A stretch of 64,000 nt of DNA from Mycobacterium pinniadriaticum. Lineage in GTDB: Bacteria; Actinomycetota; Actinomycetes; Mycobacteriales; Mycobacteriaceae. The notes under the pieces were generated by a model. That model ran no database searches. It had not been told where the DNA came from and saw only the letters and a list, made by a program, of their open reading frames with translations. The position numbers and the translations under genes are program-made. Location of the stretch: NCBI RefSeq assembly GCF_026242045.1, contig NZ_JAPJDO010000007.1, positions 183,147-247,146 on the forward strand, read 5' to 3'. How positions within the stretch are numbered: the stretch's first letter is position 1; each line of letters opens with the position of its first letter. This document shows, in pieces, positions 53,770-62,585 of this stretch.

Positions 53770-53803
53770 TCATCGACCCATTATCCCGCCGGAAGGAATC
53801 GCC

Positions 53804-55453
53804 GTGCATGGCTTGATGCAGCAGCGATCGCTGTCACTACCGCACGTGTTTCATCGCGCGGAACGCTACTTCGGTCACAAGAAAGTCGTGACCGCCACCG
53901 GAACCGGCGCTGTTGTGGTCTCGACGCTGGCGAGCGTCTGCGACCAGGTACGCCGGCTGGCCACCGCGTTCGACGAGCTTGGTATCGGTGCCGAAGCGCG
54001 GGTGGGCACTTTCTGCTGGAACACCGAATCGCACCTGGCGCTCTATCTGGCCGCACCATGTACCGGACGGGTACTCCATACCGTCAACATACGGCTGTTC
54101 CCCGAACAGATCGTGTACATCGTCAACCATGCGCAAGACGAAATCCTGTTCGTTGACCGGTCTCTAGTGTCGGCACTCTGGCCACTGGCCGAAGAGATGC
54201 CGACCGTGAAGTACTTCGTAGTGATCGATGACGGATCTGACGGCGAGATCCCAGAAGATCCCCGTGTGCTCGGATACGCTCGGTTGCTCGCCGACAATGC
54301 CCCCCGCCGGGGTGACTTCGTCATCGAGGATGAGAACACTGCGTCAGCGATGTGCTACACCTCGGGTACGACCGGCAATCCCAAAGGAGTGATGTATTCC
54401 CATCGCTCAACCGTCCTGCACTCGCTGACGGTGCTGGCGGCGGATGTGCTGGGACTCGGCGAGCGAGACGTCGTGATGCCCATCGTCCCGATGTTCCATG
54501 CCAATTCGTGGGGTCTGCCGTACGCAGCTCTGCTGGCGGGTGCCGACCTCGTGCTTCCCGGCCCCAACATGAGCCCGCAAGTGCTGCTTGGACTTCTCTC
54601 CGATCATCGAGTCACCGTCACCGGTGCCGTACCGACGATCTGGATGGGCGCCGCACCTCTGCTGGCCGGCTACGACCTCACCGAACTGCGATTCATCCTC
54701 AGCGGCGGGTCCGCCGTGCCCAAGGCGCTCTCGCAGCTGTATCAGCGCGAAATCGGAGTGCCGATAACCCAGGTGTGGGGGATGACCGAAACCAGCCCGG
54801 TGGCCGCCGTCTGCAGGCCCCGTACTCATCACGCCGGTCTGAGCGAAGAGCAACTGGCCGAAGCGATGTCGCGGCAGGGTTTTCCAGCACCGTTGGTGGA
54901 GCTGCGGGTGGTCGACTCGCAAACCGGGATGGAGGTGCCGCGCGATGACAGAAGCACCGGAGAAGTCCAGGCGGCCGGCCCTTGGATTGCGAGTTCCTAC
55001 TATCACAGCGAGGATCACCACGCGTCCTTCACCGATGATGGCTGGCTGCGTACCGGAGATGTCGCGGTCTGCGACCCCTACGGCTCGCTGCTGCTCGTGG
55101 ACCGCACCAAAGACTTGGTGAAATCGGGTGGGGAGTGGATCAGCTCGGTGCAATTGGAGAACGAGATCATGTCCCATCCCAAGGTCGCCGAGGCCGCCGT
55201 CATAGCCATTCCGCACGAGCGTTGGGTCGAACGTCCGCTGGCATGCGTGGTGGTCAAGTCCGGGGAATCTCTGACCGCCGAGGAAGTGATCGACCATCTC
55301 GTCCCGCGAGTGGCGAAGTGGTGGCTGCCCGATGCGGTCGAGTTCATCGATGCGGTGCCGAAAACCAGCGTTGGCAAGTTCAGCAAGAAGACCTTGCGTG
55401 CCCAGTTCGAGGACTACCGGTTCAACACTGCTGATACCGCCGAACAGGTATGA
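53804..55453 (+). CDS. AMP-forming fatty/aryl acyl-CoA synthetase
   Basis: The 549-residue medium/long-chain-type ligase has P-loop YTSGTTGNPKG (near 185), the MFHANSWGLP motif (near 230), VWGMTETSP (near 324), WLRTGDVA (near 420), VDRTKDLVKSGGEWIS (near 432) and the catalytic Lys in GKFSKKTLR (near 527). It should activate an acid, perhaps that formed by the aldehyde dehydrogenase upstream. GTG 53804 follows a GGAAGGA ribosome site. Confidence 0.9.
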   Translation: MHGLMQQRSLSLPHVFHRAERYFGHKKVVTATGTGAVVVSTLASVCDQVRRLATAFDELGIGAEARVGTFCWNTESHLALYLAAPCTGRVLHTVNIRLFPEQIVYIVNHAQDEILFVDRSLVSALWPLAEEMPTVKYFVVIDDGSDGEIPEDPRVLGYARLLADNAPRRGDFVIEDENTASAMCYTSGTTGNPKGVMYSHRSTVLHSLTVLAADVLGLGERDVVMPIVPMFHANSWGLPYAALLAGADLVLPGPNMSPQVLLGLLSDHRVTVTGAVPTIWMGAAPLLAGYDLTELRFILSGGSAVPKALSQLYQREIGVPITQVWGMTETSPVAAVCRPRTHHAGLSEEQLAEAMSRQGFPAPLVELRVVDSQTGMEVPRDDRSTGEVQAAGPWIASSYYHSEDHHASFTDDGWLRTGDVAVCDPYGSLLLVDRTKDLVKSGGEWISSVQLENEIMSHPKVAEAAVIAIPHERWVERPLACVVVKSGESLTAEEVIDHLVPRVAKWWLPDAVEFIDAVPKTSVGKFSKKTLRAQFEDYRFNTADTAEQV

Positions 55454-55565
55454 GCGTGTACATGTCGTGAGGACGGCGTCGGCGGTCCTCGCCCACTCTG
55501 ACCGACACCACCAGAATTCGGGTGCCGATGTCCGCCTTGGCGCACCCTCGAGAAATGGGGATCTC

Positions 55566-56708
55566 TTGAAACGCCTGGTTTTCGAGCCCGAGCATGAACA
55601 GCTGAGGGATACCGCCAAGCGGTACATCGACCGGGAAGTCGCACCGAATGCGGCCAGATGGGAGGAGAACGGGATCGTCGATCGCGCCGCCTATGCCGCG
55701 GCGGGGCGTTACGGGCTGATCGGATTCAACATGCCCGAGGAGTATGGCGGTGGTGGTTCTGACGATTTTCGCTTCAATGCCGTCGTCGTTGAAGAGATCG
55801 CGAAGTTCGGATTCCTCACGCCGGCGTTGAGCGTGCACAACGATATCGTGGGCCCCTACCTCAAGACATTGGCCACGCCCGAACAAAAGGAGCGCTGGCT
55901 TCCGGGTTATTCGGCCGGTGCGCTGATCGGCGCGATCGCGATGAGTGAACCAGGGGCGGGCAGCGATCTCGCCGGAATTCGCGCTACCGCCATCCGTGCC
56001 GGCGATGACTGGATTCTCAACGGGTCGAAGACATTCATCTCCGCGGGTATCAACGCCGATCTGGTCATCGTGGTGGCCCGCACCGACCCCGACGCGGGAC
56101 ACAAGGGATTCTCGCTACTGGTGGTCGAACGGGGGATGGCAGGGTTCGAGCGGGGGCGAAAACTGGACAAGATGGGCCAGCCTGCGCAGGACACCGCCGA
56201 GCTGCACTTCACCGATGTGCGGGTACCAGCAGCCAATCTCCTTGGTGACGAGGGTCGCGGCTTCTACCATCTGATGGCCAACCTGCCCGCCGAGCGCCTG
56301 TCGATAGCGATCTCGGCAGTGGCCGGAGCGCGTGAAACCTACCGCCAGACATTGCAGTACGCGAAAGACCGGACCGCTTTCGGTCAAAGCATCGGCAGTT
56401 TTCAGCACAACCGGTTCGTCTTGGCCGAACTCGATACCGAGCTCGACATCGCCGAACAGTACGTAGACCGTTGCTTGCGGGCGGTAGTGGACGGTGAGCT
56501 GACCGCTGTCGATGCGGCGAAAGCCAAATGGTGGTGCACGGAGCTGGCGAAACGCGTTGTCGATGCCTGCCTTCAGCTTCATGGCGGCTATGGCTACATG
56601 AACGAGTACAAGGTCGCCAAGGACTTCGTCGACACTCGGATCCAAACGATCTACGGTGGTACGACCGAGATCATGAAGGACCTGATCGGCCGCAGCCTGG
56701 GGCTATGA
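55566..56708 (+). CDS. Acyl-CoA dehydrogenase
   Basis: The 380-residue FAD enzyme is a typical acyl-CoA dehydrogenase: IAMSEPGAGSDLAG (near 123), GSKTFISAG (near 152), RTAFGQSIGSFQ (near 271), QLHGGYGYM (near 339) and the catalytic Glu in IYGGTTEIMKDLIGR (near 368). It introduces a 2,3-double bond into the CoA ester. TTG 55566 is chosen since no other in-frame start precedes the family similarity; GGGG lies just upstream. The following ORF overlaps by ATGA. Confidence 0.92.
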   Translation: MKRLVFEPEHEQLRDTAKRYIDREVAPNAARWEENGIVDRAAYAAAGRYGLIGFNMPEEYGGGGSDDFRFNAVVVEEIAKFGFLTPALSVHNDIVGPYLKTLATPEQKERWLPGYSAGALIGAIAMSEPGAGSDLAGIRATAIRAGDDWILNGSKTFISAGINADLVIVVARTDPDAGHKGFSLLVVERGMAGFERGRKLDKMGQPAQDTAELHFTDVRVPAANLLGDEGRGFYHLMANLPAERLSIAISAVAGARETYRQTLQYAKDRTAFGQSIGSFQHNRFVLAELDTELDIAEQYVDRCLRAVVDGELTAVDAAKAKWWCTELAKRVVDACLQLHGGYGYMNEYKVAKDFVDTRIQTIYGGTTEIMKDLIGRSLGL

Positions 56709-57040
56709 CAGCCAACGGCAGCGGTGTCGAGGCGAAGTCGGGCGGAAGCATCCTCCGTCGTGTTGGCGGCTTTGTGGGAGCAATCGTGCTCTCCCGGCGC
56801 CGGTCGTCGGCGTCCGAGGCGGCTTCGGATATGCCCGTTGTCCGCGAGATCCACATCTACGGTCCTGGACGGTGCTGTTGGCTCATCACGGTGACACGTC
56901 GTCCATCCGATTTCGACGGTTGTCTCGGCGCGGATGTGTCGATGGCCCCCGGCGCGGAGAGTCCGCCGGTGCCGGGCCTCCGTCACCAACGGGTGTGTCG
57001 GGCTCTCCCCGACGGCGGACGCCCGCGCCGGGTGCGCTGA
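56705..57040 (+). CDS. Possible 111-residue ORF, unknown
   Basis: An open frame coupled by ATGA to the acyl-CoA dehydrogenase gene. The product has a basic, Ser/Gly-rich N-terminus and a short core (VVREIHIYGPGRCCWLITVT) with no recognised family; the C-terminal part is Arg/Pro-rich, like non-coding high-GC sequence. It may be a remnant or not a gene. The remaining sequence to 57197 holds only promoter module C. Confidence 0.25.
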   Translation: MTANGSGVEAKSGGSILRRVGGFVGAIVLSRRRSSASEAASDMPVVREIHIYGPGRCCWLITVTRRPSDFDGCLGADVSMAPGAESPPVPGLRHQRVCRALPDGGRPRRVR

Positions 57041-57089
57041 AAGCCCGGGGGCCGGTGCCCGTTGACGCGGAAAGCCGGGTGGCTCGCGC

Positions 57090-57111
57090 CATCTGAACTA
57101 TGGACTCTTCC
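57090..57111 (+). promoter_or_regulatory. Island promoter module, copy C
   Basis: CATCTGAA, nine bases, CTTCC. TTCCGG followed after 17 bases by TTACGT could be -35 and -10. It lies 108 bases before the second amidohydrolase gene. The second half-site diverges from the others. Confidence 0.55.
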
Positions 57112-57197
57112 GGGGGTGTTCGGCGCAAAGTTACGTTGGCCAGGACAACCACGTTGCGCGCCGGACAGCAAGCGCCGCTGGACAGATGGAGGCCATC

Positions 57198-58409
57198 ATG
57201 ATCTTCGACTTCGATCAGCACCTTTTCGAGTATCCCGACATGTGGCGGGACCACGTCGATCCCGACAAGAAAGACCTGGCTCTCGAGATGACGCGCGACG
57301 AGCTCGGCTATCCGTGGCTGTGGTCGCGGGTGGCGAACCAGCTGATGTGGATCTACGCCAAGACGGTTCCCGAGGACGGCTTTGTCTCGTTCTTCGGTCC
57401 CTGGCAGAACTGGAAGGACAGGAAGCCGGCCGAGGTCGACTACGTGGCCGACATGCCGGCGTCATGCACCGACCCCAAGGCGCGCGTCGCCCAGCTCGAC
57501 GAATTGGGCGTGGACAAGAGCATCCTGTTTCCGCATTTCGGGGCGGTCTGGGGCCGATACGTCCATGACCGTCTCGACATCATCCGTGCCAACCTGACAG
57601 CCTGGAACCGGTGGGCGGTCACCGTCCGCCAGGAGGGCGCGGGGCGTCTGGAGCCCACCGGACACGTCACGCTGCGTGGTGGCGACCTCGGTTGGCTCGA
57701 GAACGAGCTGTCCTACCTGAGCAAGAACGGGATCAAGGCGGCGTTCGTTTCGTACGGTTTGGTCGATGGCCGGCGGATGTCCCACCCAGACCACGACAGA
57801 GCCTGGAAAGCGTTCGTGGACAACGGGATTGTACCGGTCTTTCACATTCAGGATGCTGACGTCCGAGCCAGCTGCCTGGAGGAGGGCTGGTTCTCCGGTG
57901 CCATCGATCCGCTGTTCGCAGCCCTCGACATGGCCTTCTCGCATCTCGGTGTCCAGATCGCCGCCGCGGACCTGATACTCAACGGTGTCTTCGACAAGTT
58001 CCCGGAGCTCAAGTTCGCGACCGTCGAGCTGACTGCCGGATGGATCAATCCGCTGATCGGTGTCACCGAGGGAATTCCGGGCAGCACCGGGAACGTCGTC
58101 AACGGCCCGGGTCTGGATATCTCGTACCGCTACGAGGCGCTGGCGAGACGGAATTCGGTCCAATTGAAGCGGCAGCCGAGCGATTACCTGCGCGACCACT
58201 TCCGCAGCACCGTCAATCCGATGGAGCCCGTGAAGGCCTACGTCGACAGCGGCCTGGAAGACGTCGTCATGTTCGGCAGCGACTGGCCCCACAGCGAAGG
58301 CTTCCTCAGCCCGCTGACGACCTACAAGCCGATCACGGATGCTCTCACCCCCGACCAGAACGCGAAGCTGCTCGGTGGCACCGCGGTCGAGCTGTTGGGC
58401 ATTTCCTAG
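57198..58409 (+). CDS. Amidohydrolase-2 family enzyme (second)
   Basis: The 403-residue TIM-barrel enzyme has the metal site FDFDQH (3-8), His in PVFHIQD (near 217) and Asp in MFGSDWPHSEG (near 361). It is related to but clearly distinct from the enzyme at 49906. ATG 57198 is preceded at 6 bases by GGAGG, so it is preferred over ATG 57186. Its reaction is probably a hydrolysis or decarboxylation within the same pathway. A perfect hairpin ends the unit. Confidence 0.85.
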   Translation: MIFDFDQHLFEYPDMWRDHVDPDKKDLALEMTRDELGYPWLWSRVANQLMWIYAKTVPEDGFVSFFGPWQNWKDRKPAEVDYVADMPASCTDPKARVAQLDELGVDKSILFPHFGAVWGRYVHDRLDIIRANLTAWNRWAVTVRQEGAGRLEPTGHVTLRGGDLGWLENELSYLSKNGIKAAFVSYGLVDGRRMSHPDHDRAWKAFVDNGIVPVFHIQDADVRASCLEEGWFSGAIDPLFAALDMAFSHLGVQIAAADLILNGVFDKFPELKFATVELTAGWINPLIGVTEGIPGSTGNVVNGPGLDISYRYEALARRNSVQLKRQPSDYLRDHFRSTVNPMEPVKAYVDSGLEDVVMFGSDWPHSEGFLSPLTTYKPITDALTPDQNAKLLGGTAVELLGIS

Positions 58410-58455
58410 CGGGCCGCCCGTCCGCTCCGGCTGCCATGCCCAGGGGCGTCATGGT

Positions 58456-58487
58456 GAAAGCCGTCCAGCGCGAGCTGGACGGCTTTC
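58456..58487. terminator. Perfect stem-loop terminator
   Basis: GAAAGCCGTCCAGC (58456-58469) pairs with GCTGGACGGCTTTC (58474-58487) around a GCGA tetraloop, 47 bases after the amidohydrolase stop. Confidence 0.8.
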
Positions 58488-58600
58488 GCTGTTGGCGAGT
58501 GGCGTCTCTGAACGCGCTGACGATTCGATCGGCACCACGGTGCCGAAAATAACTGTGGGGCAGCAGTTATGGGTGTCTTCGATTCTCTGACACAAGTCGT

Positions 58601-58622
58601 CATTTGAAATGGGTCATGTTGT
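58601..58622 (+). promoter_or_regulatory. Island promoter module, copy D
   Basis: CATTTGAA, nine bases, GTTGT. TTGTGA followed after exactly 17 bases by TGTACT is a good -35/-10 pair. It lies 134 bases before the Rieske oxygenase gene. The rest of the 325-base gap 58410-58734 holds only the upstream hairpin. Confidence 0.65.
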
Positions 58623-58734
58623 GAGCCGGCGGTACGCCGCGTGTACTGGAGACCGAGATCAAACGCCGAAGTCTGCGCCGATAACCGGATCTCGCCGAGG
58701 TCCCGGGCCGCATAGGATGAAGGAGACTGCTTCC

Positions 58735-60060
58735 ATGACATCGACGGCAGAGCCGAAGACCGACCCGCACCGCTTCAGTCGGGGTCCGGAAGCCGGAATT
58801 GCGGAGCGATACACCTCGCCTGAGTTTGCTCGACTGGAAAACGAAAGGCTCTGGCCGAAGGTCTGGCAAGTCGCCTGCCGTGTCGAAGAAGTCGTCGAGC
58901 CGGGAGACTTCTGTGAGTACACCATCGCCGATCAGTCGATTCTGGTCGTCCGCACTCGCACAGGTGCGCTCAAGGCTCTGTTCAACGCATGCCAGCACCG
59001 GGGGATGCGCTTGAAGGAGGGCCGCGGTTCGTGTGCGGAAATCCGCTGTCCGTCCCACGCATGGGCTTGGCACCTTGACGGATCGCTGAAGGAGGTCATC
59101 GACCCGCAGGGCTTCGATCAGGCAGCGGTGGCGCCGGATTCGCTGCGTCTGCCGGAGTGCAAGGTCGAGGAGTGGGCGGGCTTCGTATTCATCAACATGG
59201 ATCCCGAGGCTGTTCCCCTCGCGGAGTATCTCGGCGAGGTCGGGACCCGGGTGGAGAGAAACGGCATCCAGAACATGGCATGCACCCGGGTACGTTCCAC
59301 GATCATCAAGGCGAACTGGAAACTGTGCCACGAGGCGTTCATCGAGACATACCACGCGATTGGCACACACCCGCAGGCACTGAGATATCTCGATGACACC
59401 GGCATGATCTACGAGCAGTACGGTGATCACGGTATGCACCGGATCAAGCCGGGCAACATGGGAACACCGAGCCCTCGACTCGGCATGGACGGAACTGATC
59501 GGCGTGACCTGCTGGAAGCGTTGATGGGCGATCTGGCGGAAGCCGACCTCTTCAACGAAGCGGATGTAGCGATGGCGAATACGCTCATCGAAACCGTTCT
59601 CGAGCTGCCCGAGGATGTGACGGTCGGGTCCTTCTTCGCCGGTCTTCGTCGTCAGCAGGCGGATGCCGAAGGCATTGACCTCAGCGCTTTTAGTGATGCT
59701 GATCTGCTGGCCGGCGAGCTGTGGAACCTCTTCCCCAACTTGACCATTCCCTGCAATGCTGGAAACGCACTGTCGTTCCGATTCAGGCCGAACGGTCTCA
59801 ACCACGAGGAGTGCATCTTCGATGCCTATTACCTGAAGCTGTTCCCGGCCGGCGCCGACATTCCCGGCATGGAGCAAGAGTTCTACCAGGAATGGCACGA
59901 AACCAAGGCGTGGGGGACCATCCTGACTCAGGATTTCACCAACCTTCCCAAGTGGCAGGCGGGCGTGCATTCACGCGGGTATCGCGGGCCGGTCTGGGGA
60001 TTCCCCGACGGCAACGTCAGCAATTTTCACCGGGCGATCTCGGACTACCTTGCGAAGTGA
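58735..60060 (+). CDS. Rieske non-heme iron oxygenase, alpha subunit
   Basis: The 441-residue oxygenase has the Rieske [2Fe-2S] ligands CQH (Cys86, His88) and CPSH (Cys105, His108) and a mononuclear iron site FIETYHAIGTH with His207 and His212. The bridging residue is Glu204 where aromatic dioxygenases have Asp; Glu is known here in carnitine monooxygenase CntA. No beta subunit is encoded nearby, so it is probably an alpha-only trimer. It hydroxylates an unknown substrate using electrons from the coupled ferredoxin. ATG 58735 is preferred; ATG 58717 is possible. Confidence 0.9.
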   Translation: MTSTAEPKTDPHRFSRGPEAGIAERYTSPEFARLENERLWPKVWQVACRVEEVVEPGDFCEYTIADQSILVVRTRTGALKALFNACQHRGMRLKEGRGSCAEIRCPSHAWAWHLDGSLKEVIDPQGFDQAAVAPDSLRLPECKVEEWAGFVFINMDPEAVPLAEYLGEVGTRVERNGIQNMACTRVRSTIIKANWKLCHEAFIETYHAIGTHPQALRYLDDTGMIYEQYGDHGMHRIKPGNMGTPSPRLGMDGTDRRDLLEALMGDLAEADLFNEADVAMANTLIETVLELPEDVTVGSFFAGLRRQQADAEGIDLSAFSDADLLAGELWNLFPNLTIPCNAGNALSFRFRPNGLNHEECIFDAYYLKLFPAGADIPGMEQEFYQEWHETKAWGTILTQDFTNLPKWQAGVHSRGYRGPVWGFPDGNVSNFHRAISDYLAK

Positions 60061-60425
60061 CCAGGCAGCAATGCTCGGCGCCCGCGCGCACACACACGGT
60101 TGTGGTCGAGCCTCGTGGAATCACCTTGGCCGTCAGGGAGGGGGAGAGTATCATGGCGGCCGCTCAGCGATGTGGTTACCACTGGCCGACACTGTGTCAT
60201 GGTGACGGCACGTGTTCGATCTGCTGGGTTGAGGTGAAGTCCGGTGCCGACAACATCTCGGCGATGAAAGACAACGAGCGAGAGACGCTGACACTGCTGT
60301 CCGAACGCCTGACGGCCACTCGGACGGTGCGGCTCGCGTGCCAGGCCCGGGTCCTCGAAGGAGAGGTGACCGTGCGGAAGCCGGGAGTACGGCCAGCCGA
60401 GGACGTTGGCGCAGAAGGTCGCTAG
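60057..60425 (+). CDS. [2Fe-2S] ferredoxin
   Basis: The 122-residue ferredoxin binds a [2Fe-2S] cluster through CHGDGTCSIC (Cys-x5-Cys-x2-Cys, near 47-56) and a fourth Cys in RLACQAR (near 97), the adrenodoxin-like spacing. It starts at GTG overlapping the oxygenase stop, so it is its dedicated electron carrier. No ferredoxin reductase is in the window, so it must be supplied from elsewhere. Confidence 0.9.
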   Translation: MTRQQCSAPARTHTVVVEPRGITLAVREGESIMAAAQRCGYHWPTLCHGDGTCSICWVEVKSGADNISAMKDNERETLTLLSERLTATRTVRLACQARVLEGEVTVRKPGVRPAEDVGAEGR

Positions 60426-60516
60426 CGACGAGGAGAGACGGGCACCGGTCCGTTGTCGGCATCGAACCGCGTCATTCGCACGGGCACAACACCTCCCAGG
60501 GAGTCTGGAACAGATC

Positions 60517-61455
60517 ATGACAGTCAATGCCGAGGATGGATGGGATCTGGCATCCGGTGTCGGGCTCACTGCTACCGAGACTGCCGCGGCACGGGCAGTG
60601 GCAGGGCGGAAGCCGGGGGCGCTCATCGCTGATCCGTTCGCCGAGATCCTGGTCCGTGCAGTCGGCGTCAAGCTCTTCGTCGACCTGGTTGCGGCGGACC
60701 TCGAAGAGGCGGAATCCGGGTTCGCGCTTCCACGGTTGGTCGACTTCGTTGCGGTGCGGACGGCGTTCTTCGACGGCTTCCTCGCTGCCGCACAAGAAGT
60801 CGGCATCAGGCAGGTGGTCATCTTGGGTGCAGGCCTGGACTCGCGTGCCTACCGGCTGGATTGGTCACCCTCGACGACAGTGTATGAGCTGGACCAACCG
60901 GCGGTGATCCAGTTCAAGACTGCAGCGATGGATGGGACGCGGGCCCGTGCGAGGTCAACCCGCATACCGATCGCGGTCGACCTGACCGGGGACTGGGAGC
61001 AGCCGTTGCGGGCCGGCGGCTTCGATCCGGAGTTGCCTACCGCCTGGTGCGCTGAGGGTTTGATTCCCTACCTTCCGCCGGGACACGCCGACGCAATGCT
61101 CGACACGATCACCACCCTCAGCGCCGCAGGTAGCAGACTGGCCGCTGACATCGTCACCGACATTGAGGGTTTGGCGGGTCAGATGGCAACGTCCCGCAGT
61201 TTCAATGAGCGACCAAGCACATTGAAGGTGGATATCAGGGCCGGAGAAACCGTGGCGACGTCGACACGTCCCGATCTGTCCGATTACCTCGAACTACGGG
61301 GCTGGCGGACGGAAAGCCGCGCAGCTCCAGACTTGTTCGAACTGCATGGTCTGCCGGCGCTGGCTGACTCGCTGTCGATCTACCAACGGATCCGGCTGGT
61401 GACGGCTTCCGACCCTGTCACCGGACAATCATGGCGGCCAACAACGATGCCGTGA
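60517..61455 (+). CDS. SAM-dependent methyltransferase, LCMT-like family
   Basis: The 312-residue protein belongs to the leucine carboxyl methyltransferase-like family that is expanded in mycobacteria: VILGAGLDSRAYRL (SAM site, near 105), VYELDQPAVI (near 127), AEGLIPYLPP (near 180). Family members may O-methylate acids or phenols. It lies 91 bases after the ferredoxin gene and may be in the same transcript. ATG 60517 starts the family similarity. Role in the pathway is unknown. Confidence 0.85.
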   Translation: MTVNAEDGWDLASGVGLTATETAAARAVAGRKPGALIADPFAEILVRAVGVKLFVDLVAADLEEAESGFALPRLVDFVAVRTAFFDGFLAAAQEVGIRQVVILGAGLDSRAYRLDWSPSTTVYELDQPAVIQFKTAAMDGTRARARSTRIPIAVDLTGDWEQPLRAGGFDPELPTAWCAEGLIPYLPPGHADAMLDTITTLSAAGSRLAADIVTDIEGLAGQMATSRSFNERPSTLKVDIRAGETVATSTRPDLSDYLELRGWRTESRAAPDLFELHGLPALADSLSIYQRIRLVTASDPVTGQSWRPTTMP

Positions 61456-61494
61456 CCTGGCGATCGACGGTGGGTATCCCGCTGGGCCCATGGG

Positions 61495-61516
61495 AATCTG
61501 AAATTTCGATGGTTGC
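61495..61516 (+). promoter_or_regulatory. Island promoter module, copy E
   Basis: AATCTGAA, nine bases, GTTGC, 84 bases before the E1 alpha gene. No clear -10 is seen at 17 bases. Its presence ties the lipoyl operon to the rest of the island. Confidence 0.6.
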
Positions 61517-61578
61517 GACGCCCCTGAGGTGGTCAGAGGGTGGTGTTGGGCAGCCGATAGCGTAAGGAGACGCTTCTG

Positions 61579-62553
61579 ATGGACAGTGCGGTGCAACTCG
61601 AGATGTACCGGATGATGCGCTTGATTCGTACTTACGAGGAAGCCATTCTCCGCGAGTATCACGCGGACAAAAAGCCGAGCTTCGACATCGCCGAGGGACA
61701 GATTCCAGGCGAGATGCACCTGTCGACGGGGCAGGAGCCCGTTCCCGCCGGGTTCTACCCGCATTTTCGGCGTGACGACGCGGTGACCGGACCGCACCGG
61801 CCGCATGGGTGGGCACTGGCCAAGGATGTTGACATCAACAAGATGACCGCCGAGATCTTCGGTCGCATCGACGGACTCAGCAGAGGCCGCGGTGGCCATA
61901 TGCACCTGTTCGACAAGGAGACCCATTTCTCGTGTTCGGGGATCATCGCCGAAGGATTGCCGACCGCCGTGGGAATCGGCATGGCTTTCAAGCGCGAAGG
62001 AACCGGTCGCGTGGCCTTTGCAGTGTGCGGAGAGGGCGCGGCCAACCAGGGAGCCTTCCACGAGTCGCTGAATCTGGCGGCGCTGTGGAAGCTGCCGGTT
62101 GTCTTTGTCATCGAGGACAACGGTTGGGGGGTGTCGGTGTCGAAAGCGCAATCGACCTGCGTCGCTTCGAATGCCGATCGTGCGGTCGCCTACGGGATGC
62201 CGGGTGTGCTGGTGAAGAACAACGAGGTCGATGCGGTCCATGCTGCGGCGGGCGAGGCGACGGCGCGGGCTCGAGCGGGCGGCGGGCCGACGTTGATCGA
62301 AGTCGAGACGCTGCGGCTGTGGGGTCACTTCGAAGGCGACCCCCAGGTCTACCGGCCCGACCTCAGCGACGTCCCGAGCCGGGATCCGATCCCGGCGTAC
62401 GAACGTCAGCTTCGCGACGCCATGGTGCTCAGCGACGACATCGCAGAAGAGACGTCCAGATGGGCTCAGGAGCGGGTGCAAAGTGCAATCGCGTTCGCGA
62501 AGGCATCTCCGGAGCCGGATCCCGCAACCGCACGTGACTACCAATTCGCCTAG
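61579..62553 (+). CDS. 2-oxoacid/acetoin dehydrogenase E1 alpha subunit
   Basis: The 324-residue thiamine-diphosphate enzyme subunit has STGQEPVPAG (near 48), GRGGHMHLFD (near 103) and the TPP motif CGEGAANQGAFHESL to IEDNGWG (near 153-184). Length and motifs fit acetoin dehydrogenase or small pyruvate-type E1 alpha subunits. With the beta subunit it decarboxylates or cleaves a 2-oxo compound and loads the acyl group on a lipoyl arm. ATG 61579 follows AAGGAG. Confidence 0.9.
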   Translation: MDSAVQLEMYRMMRLIRTYEEAILREYHADKKPSFDIAEGQIPGEMHLSTGQEPVPAGFYPHFRRDDAVTGPHRPHGWALAKDVDINKMTAEIFGRIDGLSRGRGGHMHLFDKETHFSCSGIIAEGLPTAVGIGMAFKREGTGRVAFAVCGEGAANQGAFHESLNLAALWKLPVVFVIEDNGWGVSVSKAQSTCVASNADRAVAYGMPGVLVKNNEVDAVHAAAGEATARARAGGGPTLIEVETLRLWGHFEGDPQVYRPDLSDVPSRDPIPAYERQLRDAMVLSDDIAEETSRWAQERVQSAIAFAKASPEPDPATARDYQFA

Positions 62554-62585
62554 ACCCATTACTACTTCGCACAGGAAGTGATCGA

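Noticed and set aside
56886..57254. Antisense open frame over the gap before the second amidohydrolase
   Set aside because: Arg/Pro-rich translation without family features, and it covers promoter module C and the start of the next gene.
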